This document shows, in pieces, positions 6,121 to 12,561 of a DNA stretch of 12,561 bases. Location of the stretch: positions 1 to 12,561 of the forward strand of contig JAJZVE010000061.1 in the NCBI GenBank assembly GCA_021845835.1. Reading direction: 5' to 3'. Under the pieces are notes generated by a model that was not told the DNA's origin, did not search any database, and saw only the letters and a program-made list of their open reading frames with translations. Position 1 is the stretch's first letter; every line of letters begins with the position of its first letter. A program made the position numbers and the translations under genes. This stretch comes from Pseudomonadota bacterium. GTDB taxonomy: Bacteria > Pseudomonadota > Alphaproteobacteria > Acetobacterales > Acetobacteraceae.

Positions 6121-7553
6121 TGCCGCGGCTGCCCCGCCTCACTCCGACCACGCTGTTCGGCCAGACCGTGGCGATCCTGCTGGCCGGGCTGGTGGTCTCG
6201 GCCCTGCTCGGGATGTCGATGCTCGCCTTCAACCAGGCGGCGATCGTGCGCACCATGGGTGCGGTCGCGGCCACCCAGCGGATCGTCAATCTGGTGCGGC
6301 TGATCGACCGCGCGCCGCCCAGGTGGCGCGGGCGGCTCATCGCCGCGGCCAGCGATCCGACCTTGCGGGTCACCTTATCGGCCCGCCGGCCGGCCTGGGC
6401 GAACACTCCGGCGAAGGGTGCGGACGCACGCACCATCCGCGCATTCCTGGCAGACCGGTTGCCGACGAACCTGGGCACGACCCTGCGCGTCGCTGTCGGT
6501 GCCGCGCCGCGTGAGCCGCCAACCGCATCCCGCGGCATGATGACGATGATGGGCGGCCTGGCGATGCGGGACATGCCGATGATGGAAGGCCCCGGGATGC
6601 GGGGCATGGCGGTCCGGCGTCGGATGCGCGCGACGGTCCGGCTCGCCGACCGGTCCTGGCTGGATTTTGCCGTCGCGTTGCCATCGGGCGGGTTCGGCCT
6701 CGCCTGGCCGTTCCTGATCGCCCTGGTGGCGATGGCGATGGTCGTCATCGCGGCTTCGATCTGGGCGGTGCGGCGGGTCACCGCGCCGCTCGCGACCCTG
6801 GCCGGCGCGGCCGAGCGGCTCGGCCGGGACGTGGCCGCGCCACCGCTCGCCGAGCGCGGCAGCGTGGAGACACGCCAGGCGGCGGCGGCCTTCAACCTGA
6901 TGCAGGCACGCCTGCGACAATTGGTGGAAAACCGTACCCGCATGTTGGCGGCGCTTTCGCACGACCTCCGCACCCCGCTCACCCTGCTACGGTTGCGGAT
7001 CGAAGACGTGCCGGACGTCGGCGAACGCGAGCGGATGCTGGCGGCCATTGCGTCGATGAACGAGATGATCGAGGCGACCCTCGCCTTCGCCCGCGACGAC
7101 GCCATGGTCGAACCGCTCCGGCGGATCGATCTCACCGCGCTGGCGGCTGCCGTCGTCGCTGATCTGGCGGATGCCGGCATGGCGGTGGCGATGGCGATGG
7201 CGCCGGCCGCGCCGGTCGCGGTGGCCTGCCAACCTGCCGCCTTGCGCCGTGCGCTGGTCAACCTGCTCGATAACGCCGTCAAATACGGGGGATCGGCGGA
7301 TGTGGCGGTCGCGTCCGACCAGCACACCGTGACGGTTACGATCGACGATCACGGACCGGGAATCCCCGCCGCCCTGCTGCCAAAGGTCTTCGAGCCGTTC
7401 TACCGGATCGAGGAATCCCGCAGCCGCGAGACCGGCGGCAGCGGCCTTGGCCTCACGATCGCGCTGAGTATCGTCGAAGCGCAGGGCGGCACGCTCCGGC
7501 TCTGCAACCGATCGGAAGGTGGCCTCTCGGCCCGTGTGACCCTGCAACGATGA
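6120..7553 (+). CDS. Sensor histidine kinase with Met-rich periplasmic domain (likely copper sensor)
   Basis: The ATG at 6120 overlaps the regulator's stop (TGATG) and is preferred to the GTG at 6117. The protein has 477 residues: TM1 (about 11-33), periplasmic domain (about 34-190), TM2 (about 191-213), HAMP linker (about 214-268), H-box ALSHDLRTPLT with phospho-acceptor H281, N-box NLLDNAVKYG, G1 DDHGPGIP, F-box FEPFYR and G2 GGSGLGL. It is thus a complete EnvZ-type kinase. The periplasmic domain ends with a remarkable segment at residues 140-163 that has 10 Met in 24 residues (GMMTMMGGLAMRDMPMMEG and onward). No Cys and no His-rich motif accompanies it. Met-only ligand sets favour Cu(I) or Ag(I). 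Together with the divergent copper oxidase this makes a copper-sensing role likely, though it is not proven by sequence. Confidence 0.92.
   Translation: MPRLPRLTPTTLFGQTVAILLAGLVVSALLGMSMLAFNQAAIVRTMGAVAATQRIVNLVRLIDRAPPRWRGRLIAAASDPTLRVTLSARRPAWANTPAKGADARTIRAFLADRLPTNLGTTLRVAVGAAPREPPTASRGMMTMMGGLAMRDMPMMEGPGMRGMAVRRRMRATVRLADRSWLDFAVALPSGGFGLAWPFLIALVAMAMVVIAASIWAVRRVTAPLATLAGAAERLGRDVAAPPLAERGSVETRQAAAAFNLMQARLRQLVENRTRMLAALSHDLRTPLTLLRLRIEDVPDVGERERMLAAIASMNEMIEATLAFARDDAMVEPLRRIDLTALAAAVVADLADAGMAVAMAMAPAAPVAVACQPAALRRALVNLLDNAVKYGGSADVAVASDQHTVTVTIDDHGPGIPAALLPKVFEPFYRIEESRSRETGGSGLGLTIALSIVEAQGGTLRLCNRSEGGLSARVTLQR
6537..6608 (+). other. Met-rich sensor segment within the histidine kinase
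   Basis: This stretch encodes residues 140-163 of the kinase, with Met at 140, 141, 143, 144, 149, 152, 154, 155, 160 and 163. Just before it is a SRG turn and just after it a basic RRRMR, and TM2 begins some 28 residues later. It lies in the periplasmic domain close to the membrane, where ligand binding could be passed to TM2. Confidence 0.75.
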
Positions 7554-7887
7554 GTATGTGTCGCCATATTGCGGTAGATAAACCCGATAGTTTGGCCGAT
7601 GTTCCGTCTCTCATCGCTGTGTGTCGGCGGCGGTCAGAATTCGCGTGAATCCGGCGGCAAGCGAAAAGTTGGCATGAAATCTGCTCGTCTGCTCCAGCCA
7701 CTCTTTGCCATCATTCGATCAAACGCCCGCGGCTGTCTGGTAGGTGTAGGGAACCGCAATCATCGGCCAGTCGGATGGCAATGATCATGTACTCGTTTCG
7801 TTAAACGGTCCTTTCAGCATGTACATTGCTTGGTGGGACGCGGCGTAGCAACCGTGGCGAGAGGCGACCAGCGCCACCCGGTCCGCC
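7554..7887. other. 334-bp stretch with no supported gene
   Basis: Only short frames without motif, ribosome site or family resemblance are present (for example 7599-7784 plus and 7453-7701 minus, the latter overlapping the kinase antisense). Two CATGTAC words, near 7784 and 7818, are the only repetition noticed. No strong terminator hairpin with a T-run is visible after the kinase, and no tRNA-like cloverleaf was found. The stretch marks the edge between the copper module and mobile DNA. Confidence 0.5.
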
Positions 7888-8217
7888 TCAGTGCGGCGGT
7901 GTGACTTCCAGCCCCAGCCGGTCGAGCGAACTGGCCGTGTCGCGGACCGTGCTGGTGGCGACCTGCGTGTAGCGCGCCGTGGTGTTCAGGCTGCTATGCC
8001 CGACCAGGGCCTGGATGATGCGGATGTCGGTTCCACTTTCCAGCAGATGAGTGGCGAAGCTGTGCCGCAGCGTGTGGACCGTGACCCGTTTGCTCAGGCC
8101 AGAGGCGGCGCAGGCCGAGCGGCAGGCGGCGTGCAACCCGGCGGGGCTGATCGGATGCTCGCCATCACAGCTCGGGATCGGCCGGGCACGGATGGGAGCG
8201 GCGCCACGCCTTTCCCC
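7888..8217 (-). pseudogene. Tyrosine recombinase/integrase, C-terminal fragment
   Basis: The minus frame is open from 8217 (in-frame TGA at 8218-8220) to TGA 7888-7890, about 109 residues; a TTG at 8136 is the first start candidate. It contains [20 protein letters not shown], then [17 protein letters not shown], that is box II with HxLR, the GH dipeptide and the Tyr nucleophile in ARYT of phage-integrase-type recombinases. It resembles the small integrases often found with IS91-like elements. The N-terminal SAM-like domain and the first catalytic Arg are absent, so the fragment cannot be active alone. Only the part from about GEHPISPAG (near 8170) onward looks homologous; the bases up to 8217 are doubtful. 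The Tn3-type transposon end begins 54 bases upstream, so the transposon or its predecessor may have cut the gene. Confidence 0.8.
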
Positions 8218-8271
8218 TCATCCTTCTGCTCCGCCGTGTCCTCCGGGAACCGCGAAGCCGGCATGCAGCAA

Positions 8272-8309
8272 GGGGTCGCCGCACGATTTGTTCAAAACTG
8301 CACGCTAAG
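8272..8309 (+). repeat. Tn3-type 38-bp terminal inverted repeat (left end)
   Basis: The sequence is exactly 38 bp. It starts GGGGTCGCC and ends GCACGCTAAG, the canonical outer GGGG and inner TAAG of Tn3-family ends. It lies 13 bp from the end of the NiCoT reading frame and outside all transposon genes, in the orientation expected for the left end. The partner repeat is not in the window. Confidence 0.8.
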
Positions 8310-8322
8310 CGGATGTGCATGT

Positions 8323-9348
8323 TTACCCAGGCTCGGTGATGTCCAGTCGATCGGAGCCCTGCCAACGGTAGATGGCGGTGGAGTCGATCCAGCACGCGAC
8401 GAAGATTCCGACCACTGCGAAGCCGAGATAGCCGAAGCTGTCGTTCAAGCTGCCGACGGCATCCCAGAACGGGCCGGTCAACGCGAGTTAGTTGCCCAGC
8501 AGCCCCAAAGCCTCAATGCCGCCGATTAGTAGCGCCACAAGCACAGAACCCGCCGTGATGGTCAGGTTGTACCAGAGCTTGCGCAGCGGATTGACGAACG
8601 CCCACCCATAGGCTCCGACCATGAGCACGCTGTCCATCGTGTCGACCAGGGCCATACCTGCGGTGAACAGCGCCGGGAACACCATCGCTTGCCAGGGCGA
8701 CATGCCCTGCGACGCCTGGGTGGCCGAGATGCCGAGCAGCCCGACTTCCGTCGCCGTGTCGAATCCCAGACCAAACAGGAAACCCAGCGGATACATGTGC
8801 CAGCTTTGGGTGATGGCCTGGAACAGCGGGCGGAACAGGCGCGCCAACAACCCACGGCCACCCAGCAGCATGTCGAGGGCCTCCTCATCCAGCAGGCCAC
8901 CACGGCGGACCTGCCGGAAGCTGCGCCAGATGCCGAACAGGACGACGAGGTTGGCGGCTGCGATGGCGAGCAGAAAGCTGGCTGACACCAAGGTGCCGAT
9001 TACGCTGCCGATCTCCTTGGCGGCTTCCAGCCTGCCCTGCATCGCGGCTGCCGTCCCAGCAACGGCCAGCGATGCCAGCACGACGACGGTGGAGTGACCG
9101 AGCGAGAACCACAGGCCAACCGTTTGCGGCCGCTGGCCGTCCTGCATCAACTTGCGGACAACATTGTCGATCGCCGCGATGTGATCGGCATCGACCGCGT
9201 GGCGCAGTCCGAACACCCAGGCCAGCAAAGCGGTCGCGATTAGTGTGGGGCGGTCGTAGAATGCCGACCAGGCCCATACCCAAGCCGCCAGGTTAGCTGC
9301 GGCCAACGGTCCGAACAGCACGGCGGAATGCGGCTGCCGCTTCGTCAT
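8323..9348 (-). pseudogene. NiCoT-family nickel/cobalt permease with an in-frame TAA
   Basis: ATG 9348 opens a frame with the NiCoT signatures: RHAVDADHIAAIDN (from residue 49, TM2 metal site), FSLGHSTVVV (81-90), LGFDTATEVGLL, and GMALVDTMDSVLMVGAYGWA. These define inner-membrane Ni2+/Co2+ permeases with eight membrane helices. The frame stops at TAA 8488-8490 after 286 residues. The same frame continues for 54 more residues (LALTGPFWDAVGSLND, then FGYLGFAVVGIFVACWIDS, and a final TAIYRW block) to a normal TAA at 8323-8325. This tail includes the family's last helix, so the full protein would be 341 residues, normal for NiCoT. The TAA stands where a CAA (Gln) would fit. Start and tnpR stop overlap as ATGA, so translation is probably coupled to tnpR. 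A 286-residue product lacking the last helix is unlikely to work normally. Confidence 0.88.
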
Positions 9349-9995
9349 GCATTCACCTCTGAGCTGCTCAACCGATGATGTGCGACGATGCGCGACACGG
9401 CGGGTTGGCTGATGTTGTAGAGCCGCGCCATGTCGGCGCCAGACTTGCGTCCAGTGATGACGCTCTCAGCGATCTCACGCCGCTTGGCTGCATCGAGTTT
9501 CTTGCGCCGGCCGCCGATCCTGCCCTCGGCCCGTGCGACGGCAAGCCCGGCCGAGGTCCGCTCGCAGATCATGGCGCGTTCGAACTCGGCGAAGCTGCCG
9601 ATCATCTGCATCATCATCCGTCCAGCCGCGGTTGTGGTGTCGATATTCTCGGTAATCGACCGAAAGCCGGCGCCGGCCTCGGCGATCTGCTCCATGATGT
9701 GCAGCACGTCTTTCAGTGGCCGCGATAGCCGATCGAGTTTCCACACGATCACGGTATCGCCCTCGCGTAGCTGGTCGAGCATGCGGTGCAGTTCCGGGCG
9801 GTCTCATCGGCCGCCGGACGCTGCCTCCTCGAACAGCTTCTGACAGCCTGCTGCCCGGAGCGCCTTCGCCTGGAGAGCGTTGTTCTGCTCGTCGCCCTTG
9901 AAGACGCGCGCATAACCTAATAGCAGCCCCCGAGGTGCCGGCTCGGTGCCTTTCACAAACGGCCGTTTACGAACGGGTTGGGCGACCACGGTCAT
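9345..9995 (-). pseudogene. tnpR: Tn3-type serine resolvase with internal TGA and catalytic Ser replaced by Phe
   Basis: Two in-frame pieces, up to 9807 and from 9803 down to 9345, join across a TGA at 9804-9806: EEAASGGR, stop, DRPELHRMLDQLREG. Related resolvases have Trp (TGG) there. The downstream part shows VIVWKLDRLSRPLKDVLHIM, GRMMMQMIGSFAEFERAMI and a C-terminal helix-turn-helix ending NISQPAVSRIVAHHR. The N-terminal core reads LLLGYARVFKGDEQNNALQ; the residue after YARV is the catalytic serine in this family (Ser10 of gamma-delta resolvase) but is Phe (TTC) here. The start is uncertain: ATG 9995 gives an unusual 25-30-residue leader, TTG 10016 is possible, and the usual start near the first beta strand has no ATG. 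The normal role is resolving cointegrates at res. This copy is doubly inactivated. Confidence 0.9.
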
Positions 9996-10088
9996 TCCTC
10001 GGGTTCCGCGTTTCAATACCCTCTTTCAGAATGGCATCGAATGGCAAGAGGCTTATGAACGCCCTCTCCCATCCGGAACGAGGTTTTC
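9996..10088. promoter_or_regulatory. tnpR-tnpA intergenic region, presumed res/promoter region
   Basis: In Tn3-subgroup elements with divergent tnpR and tnpA, the resolution site and both promoters lie between them. Here the gap holds a direct repeat GAATGGCA (10029-10036 and 10039-10046) flanked by the inverted words CCTCTT (10020-10025) and AAGAGG (10046-10051), plus a similar CCCTCTCCCA at 10062-10071. With only about 93 bp it is shorter than a complete three-subsite res (about 110-130 bp), so part of res may extend into the 5' end of tnpR. Placement is by context; no subsite consensus was matched. Confidence 0.4.
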
Positions 10089-12226
10089 ATGGCTCGCCGC
10101 ACCCTGCTGTCCGCGGAGCAGCGCGACCGCCTGTTCGCAGTCCCCACAGACCCGGCCGAGATGGCGCGGCATTACGTGCTGAGGGCCGAAGACCTCGCAC
10201 TCATCCGGTCCAAGCGGCGCGGCATGAACCGCCTTGAGTTCGCCGTGCCGCTCTGCCTCCTGCGCTACCCCGGTCAGGGTCTCGGTCCCAGCGATCACCC
10301 GCCCGAGGCAATGATCGCGTTCGTGGCGGACCAGGTCGGCGTGCCGCCCGCGGCGTTCGCCGATTATGCGCAGCGGGACCAGACCCGGCGCGAGCACGCG
10401 GCGGAATTGCAGGCTGCTCTCGGCATGCGCCGCTTCGGTTTCGCGGACTGGCGCGCCTGCATCCGGGTCGGTGCCGACGCGGCCTGGGCCACGGATCGCG
10501 GCGAGCCCATCGTGCGCACGATGCTCGAACCGCTGCGCGCCGCGCGCGTGCTCATCCCGGCCGCAACCGTGCTGGAGCGGATCGGGCTGTTCGCACGGGT
10601 GCGCGCCCGAAAGACCGCATTCGAGGCTCTCGCAGTCGGTCTGACCGATGCCGACCGCGAGAAGATCGACGGGCTGCTGGTCAACGATCCGGACGTGCGC
10701 CGGTCCCGGTTCGCCTGGCTGCGCGATCACCCGGAATCGCCCGCGCCGTCCAACATGATCGAGCTGCTGAACCGGCTGGAATACGTCCGCGATCTCGGAG
10801 TCGGCGCGGACCGTGCGCAACGCATCCATCCCATGCCCTCAGCCATTTGGTCGAAGAGGGCGCGATCATGTCAGCGCAGCACATCACCGACCTCGAACCC
10901 ATGCGCCGCACAGCGATCCTGGTGGTGCAGGTGACCGAGATCGGGATCAGACTCGCGGATGCGACGCTCGCCATGTTCGAGAAGTACATAGGCTCGTTGT
11001 TCACCAAGGCCCGCGGCAAGGACGAGCGCCGCTTTTCTGCAACCAAGCGCGACGTTGCGAAGGCGCTGCTGCTGTTCCGGCAGACCATTTTCGTACTCAA
11101 GCAGGCTAAGGCAACCGGCGAGGAGGGCGTGAGCGCCATCGAACGCGAGATCGGCATGGCCCGGCTGGAGCGCGCACTGCCGGTCATCGAGGCCGTCGCC
11201 CACGTCGCCGAGCAGGACATCCTGGTCACCGCGGCCGAGAAGTACACCGTGCTGCGGCGATTCACGCCCCGGTTCCTCGACGCATTCCGGTTCCAGTCCA
11301 GCACGCCGACCGACCCCCTGCTGGCCGCCTTGGAGCTGATACGGACCACTGGCGCCCGCGGGTTCGTCAAACGGCCGCCTGCGTCGTTCCTGCCGCCGCG
11401 ATGGCGCAAGCTGATTTTCGCGTCGGGCGCGGCCGACCGGCGGCTCTACGAGGTCGCCGTCCTCGCGACGCTGCGCGACCGGCTCAGGGGCAGCGACATC
11501 TGGGTGGCCGGCAGCCGCGACTACCGCGCCTTCGAGGACTACCTGCTCCCCGCCATCGACGCGGTGGAGACCGACGGCATCGGCGGCGAGACAGACCCTG
11601 ATCGCTACATCGCCGCGCGCGCAACGCTGCTGCACGACCGGCTGCAATTCGTGGCAGCCCGCGCCGCAACGGGCGACCTGGACGGCGTCGAGATCGAGGA
11701 AGGAAAACTCTACATCGCGCGCACCAAGCTGATGGCACCGGAGGCGGCGCGCCCACTTGCTGCTCGCCTCGAAAGCCTGCTGCCACGAGTTCGGATTACC
11801 GAAGTCCTGGCCGACGTCGATGCCTGGACGGGGTTCGCCGATCGCTTCAGCCATTTGCGCACCGGCAACCCGGCCGCCGACAAACCCGCGCTGCTCGCAG
11901 CCATTCTCGCCGACGGCACGAATCTGGGTCTCACGCGCATGGCCGACGCGTCGCGCGGCCTGACGTACCATCACTTGGTCAACGTCGCGCAGTGGCACAT
12001 CAACGACGACAACTATGTCGCCGCGCGTGCCGCTATCATCAACGCGCACCACAAGCACCCGCTCGCGGCGCTCTGGGGCGACGGCACGACATCATCGTCC
12101 GACGGCCAATATTTTCGCGCGGGCGGCCGCGCGAGTGGTGGTCGCGACGTGAACGCGAAATACGGCATCGACCCTGGGGCCGTATTCTATACCCACGACT
12201 CCGGCCAGTACGGCCCGTTCGGAACT
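10089..12226 (+). pseudogene. tnpA: Tn3-family transposase, frameshifted and truncated by IS630
   Basis: ATG 10089 is preceded by GAGG at a suitable distance. The first frame gives the N-terminal DUF4158-type domain (ARRTLLSAEQRDRLFAVPTD onward) to about residue 247, ending RAQRIHP. The protein then continues in another frame as HALSHLVEEGAIMSAQHITD. One missing base at about 10828-10832 restores continuity. The second part, to 12226, reaches the catalytic domain: LADGTNLGLTRMA holds the first catalytic Asp and WGDGTTSSSDGQYFR the second, followed by VNAKYGIDPGAVFYTHDSGQ. It breaks at YGPFGT exactly where the IS630 element begins, so the third catalytic residue (Glu) and about 250 further residues are missing. 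TnpA normally makes the strand transfer for the whole transposon at its 38-bp ends. This copy cannot make an intact product. Confidence 0.9.
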
Positions 12227-12561
12227 AGTGCCCTGCGTCGTTGATTTTGCGGTTGATCTCTGAATCGATGCTTCCGGGAAGCTTGGAGATGCGTCGTGAC
12301 CGCGCAACAACCTGCTGTAAGGAAATACATCGTCAAACTCGGCGCCGACGAGCGGGAAAGGCTCAACGCGCTGATCCAAAAGGGCAAAGCTCCTGCCCGG
12401 CAAGTGCTGAAGGCGCGCATCCTGCTGAAGGCGGACGCGTCGGAGGCAGGGGAAGCCTGGAGCGACGGCCAGATCGCCGAGGCGCTGGATACCAGCCTCG
12501 ACACCATCGCGCGCACGCGCCAGCAACTGGTCGAGGGTGGGATCGACGCCGCGCTGACCCG
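12226..12561 (+). mobile_element. IS630-family insertion sequence (5' part; continues beyond the window)
   Basis: The tnpA sequence is lost at a CTAG (12225-12228), and an IS630-type transposase begins 70 bases further. IS630/Tc1-mariner elements insert at TA and duplicate it, so the junction TA is read as 12226-12227 and the IS end as starting GTGCCCTGCGTCG at 12228. Inside the leader is a 6-bp perfect hairpin, GCTTCC-G-GGAAGC (12270-12282), just before the ribosome site. The other end and the second TA are outside the window, so the exact IS border is inferred. Confidence 0.7.
12296..12561 (+). CDS. IS630-family transposase, N-terminal part (3' cut by window)
   Basis: GTG 12296 is chosen because GGAG (12285-12288) lies 7 bases upstream and the frame is open to the window edge (88 residues). 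An ATG at 12289 is in another frame. The protein begins TAQQPAVRKYIVKLGADERE, then RLNALIQKGKAPARQVLKAR, ILLKADAS and WSDGQIAEALDTSLDTIART, then RQQLVEGGIDAALTR. This is the typical N-terminal helix-turn-helix region of IS630 transposases, which binds the IS ends. The DDE catalytic part lies beyond the window. Nothing looks broken in the visible part, so this may be the youngest and still active element of the region. It lies in the same direction as the tnpA it interrupts. Confidence 0.88.
   Translation, partial: MTAQQPAVRKYIVKLGADERERLNALIQKGKAPARQVLKARILLKADASEAGEAWSDGQIAEALDTSLDTIARTRQQLVEGGIDAALT

Larger units (their letters stand above)
8272..12227. mobile_element. Tn3-family transposon carrying a NiCoT nickel/cobalt permease (left part; interrupted by IS630)
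   Basis: The element starts with a 38-bp terminal repeat at 8272-8309. It then carries a minus-strand NiCoT gene, minus-strand tnpR, a short intergenic region with repeats and plus-strand tnpA. The divergent tnpR/tnpA layout with res between them is that of the Tn3 subgroup. tnpA is broken off at 12226 by an IS630-family element, so the rest of tnpA and the right terminal repeat should lie beyond the window. The five bases outside the left end are AGCAA (8267-8271); Tn3 elements make 5-bp duplications, so AGCAA is predicted outside the right end. All three genes carry inactivating changes, so the copy appears immobile by itself. Confidence 0.8.

Noticed and set aside
6083..7327. Minus-strand 414-residue Ala/Arg/Ser-rich frame
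   Set aside because: Antisense of the histidine kinase; a long open frame is common opposite high-GC genes and no motif is present.
7599..7784. Plus-strand 61-residue frame after the kinase
   Set aside because: No ribosome site, no hydrophobic or domain pattern and no recognisable relative; probably chance.
8488..9806. Stop-codon recoding (TGA as Trp or Sec, TAA read as Gln) to explain the in-frame stops
   Set aside because: TGA is a normal terminator of several intact genes here (oxidase, kinase, regulator) and TAA appears in only one odd place. No Sec-type hairpin is seen just downstream. Simple nonsense mutation in a decaying element is more economical.
10871..12058. Minus-strand 395-residue frame
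   Set aside because: Antisense of tnpA, whose catalytic motifs lie on the plus strand; low-complexity composition and no start signal.
12270..12282. GCTTCC-G-GGAAGC hairpin as a transcription terminator
   Set aside because: It has a one-base loop and no T-run and lies directly before the IS630 ribosome site, so it is more likely a translation-tuning hairpin or chance than a terminator.
1..12561. CRISPR array, rRNA or tRNA genes
   Set aside because: No regularly spaced repeats, no cloverleaf with CCA-adjacent stem and no rRNA-like stretch was recognised on either strand.

Overview
The window is a high-GC (roughly two-thirds G+C by eye) patchwork of bacterial DNA. Codon usage, the gene families and the elements present (Tat-exported multicopper oxidase, NiCoT, ISAs1, IS630 and Tn3 elements) suggest an alphaproteobacterium, possibly an Acetobacteraceae acidophile or a relative. 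That assignment is inference only; no rRNA or other taxonomic marker is present.

Left part (1-1550), a metal-efflux remnant and scar. The C-terminus of a TolC/CusC/CzcC-type outer-membrane efflux protein enters from the left edge. It is followed by debris: a 22-codon overlapping ORF that may be the start of a lost efflux gene, a short remnant of a P1B heavy-metal ATPase with the DKTGTLT motif, and the C-terminal half of an ISAs1-family transposase.

Centre (1552-7553), a copper-handling module. Five minus-strand genes lie in series from 5160 down to 1552: a secreted Met-rich protein whose best initiation site reads ACG, a small Met-rich membrane protein, a Tat-exported multicopper oxidase, a small exported protein with a Cys-Cys motif, and an MBL-fold persulfide-dioxygenase-like hydrolase with a one-base frameshift near its 3' end. 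Divergent from them on the plus strand is a two-component system (OmpR-type regulator plus sensor kinase, overlapping by TGATG). The kinase's periplasmic domain has 10 Met in 24 residues. The 234-bp divergent promoter contains a tandem and palindromic TGCCAA repeat, a good candidate operator.

Right part (7554-12561), a mobile and decaying region. After 334 bp with no gene there is the C-terminal part of a tyrosine recombinase, then a Tn3-family transposon. Its 38-bp terminal repeat (8272-8309, GGGG...TAAG) is visible. It carries a NiCoT nickel/cobalt permease as passenger, then tnpR, a short presumed res region and a divergent tnpA. Every protein gene in this element is damaged: an in-frame TAA in the permease, an in-frame TGA and a catalytic Ser-to-Phe change in tnpR, and a one-base frameshift in tnpA. 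An IS630-family element has landed at a CTAG in tnpA (about 12226) and runs off the right edge.

The biological story is copper/nickel resistance assembled and eroded by transposition. An apparently functional Met-rich copper sensor and oxidase cassette sits between the ruins of an RND/P-type ATPase efflux locus and a dead nickel transposon.
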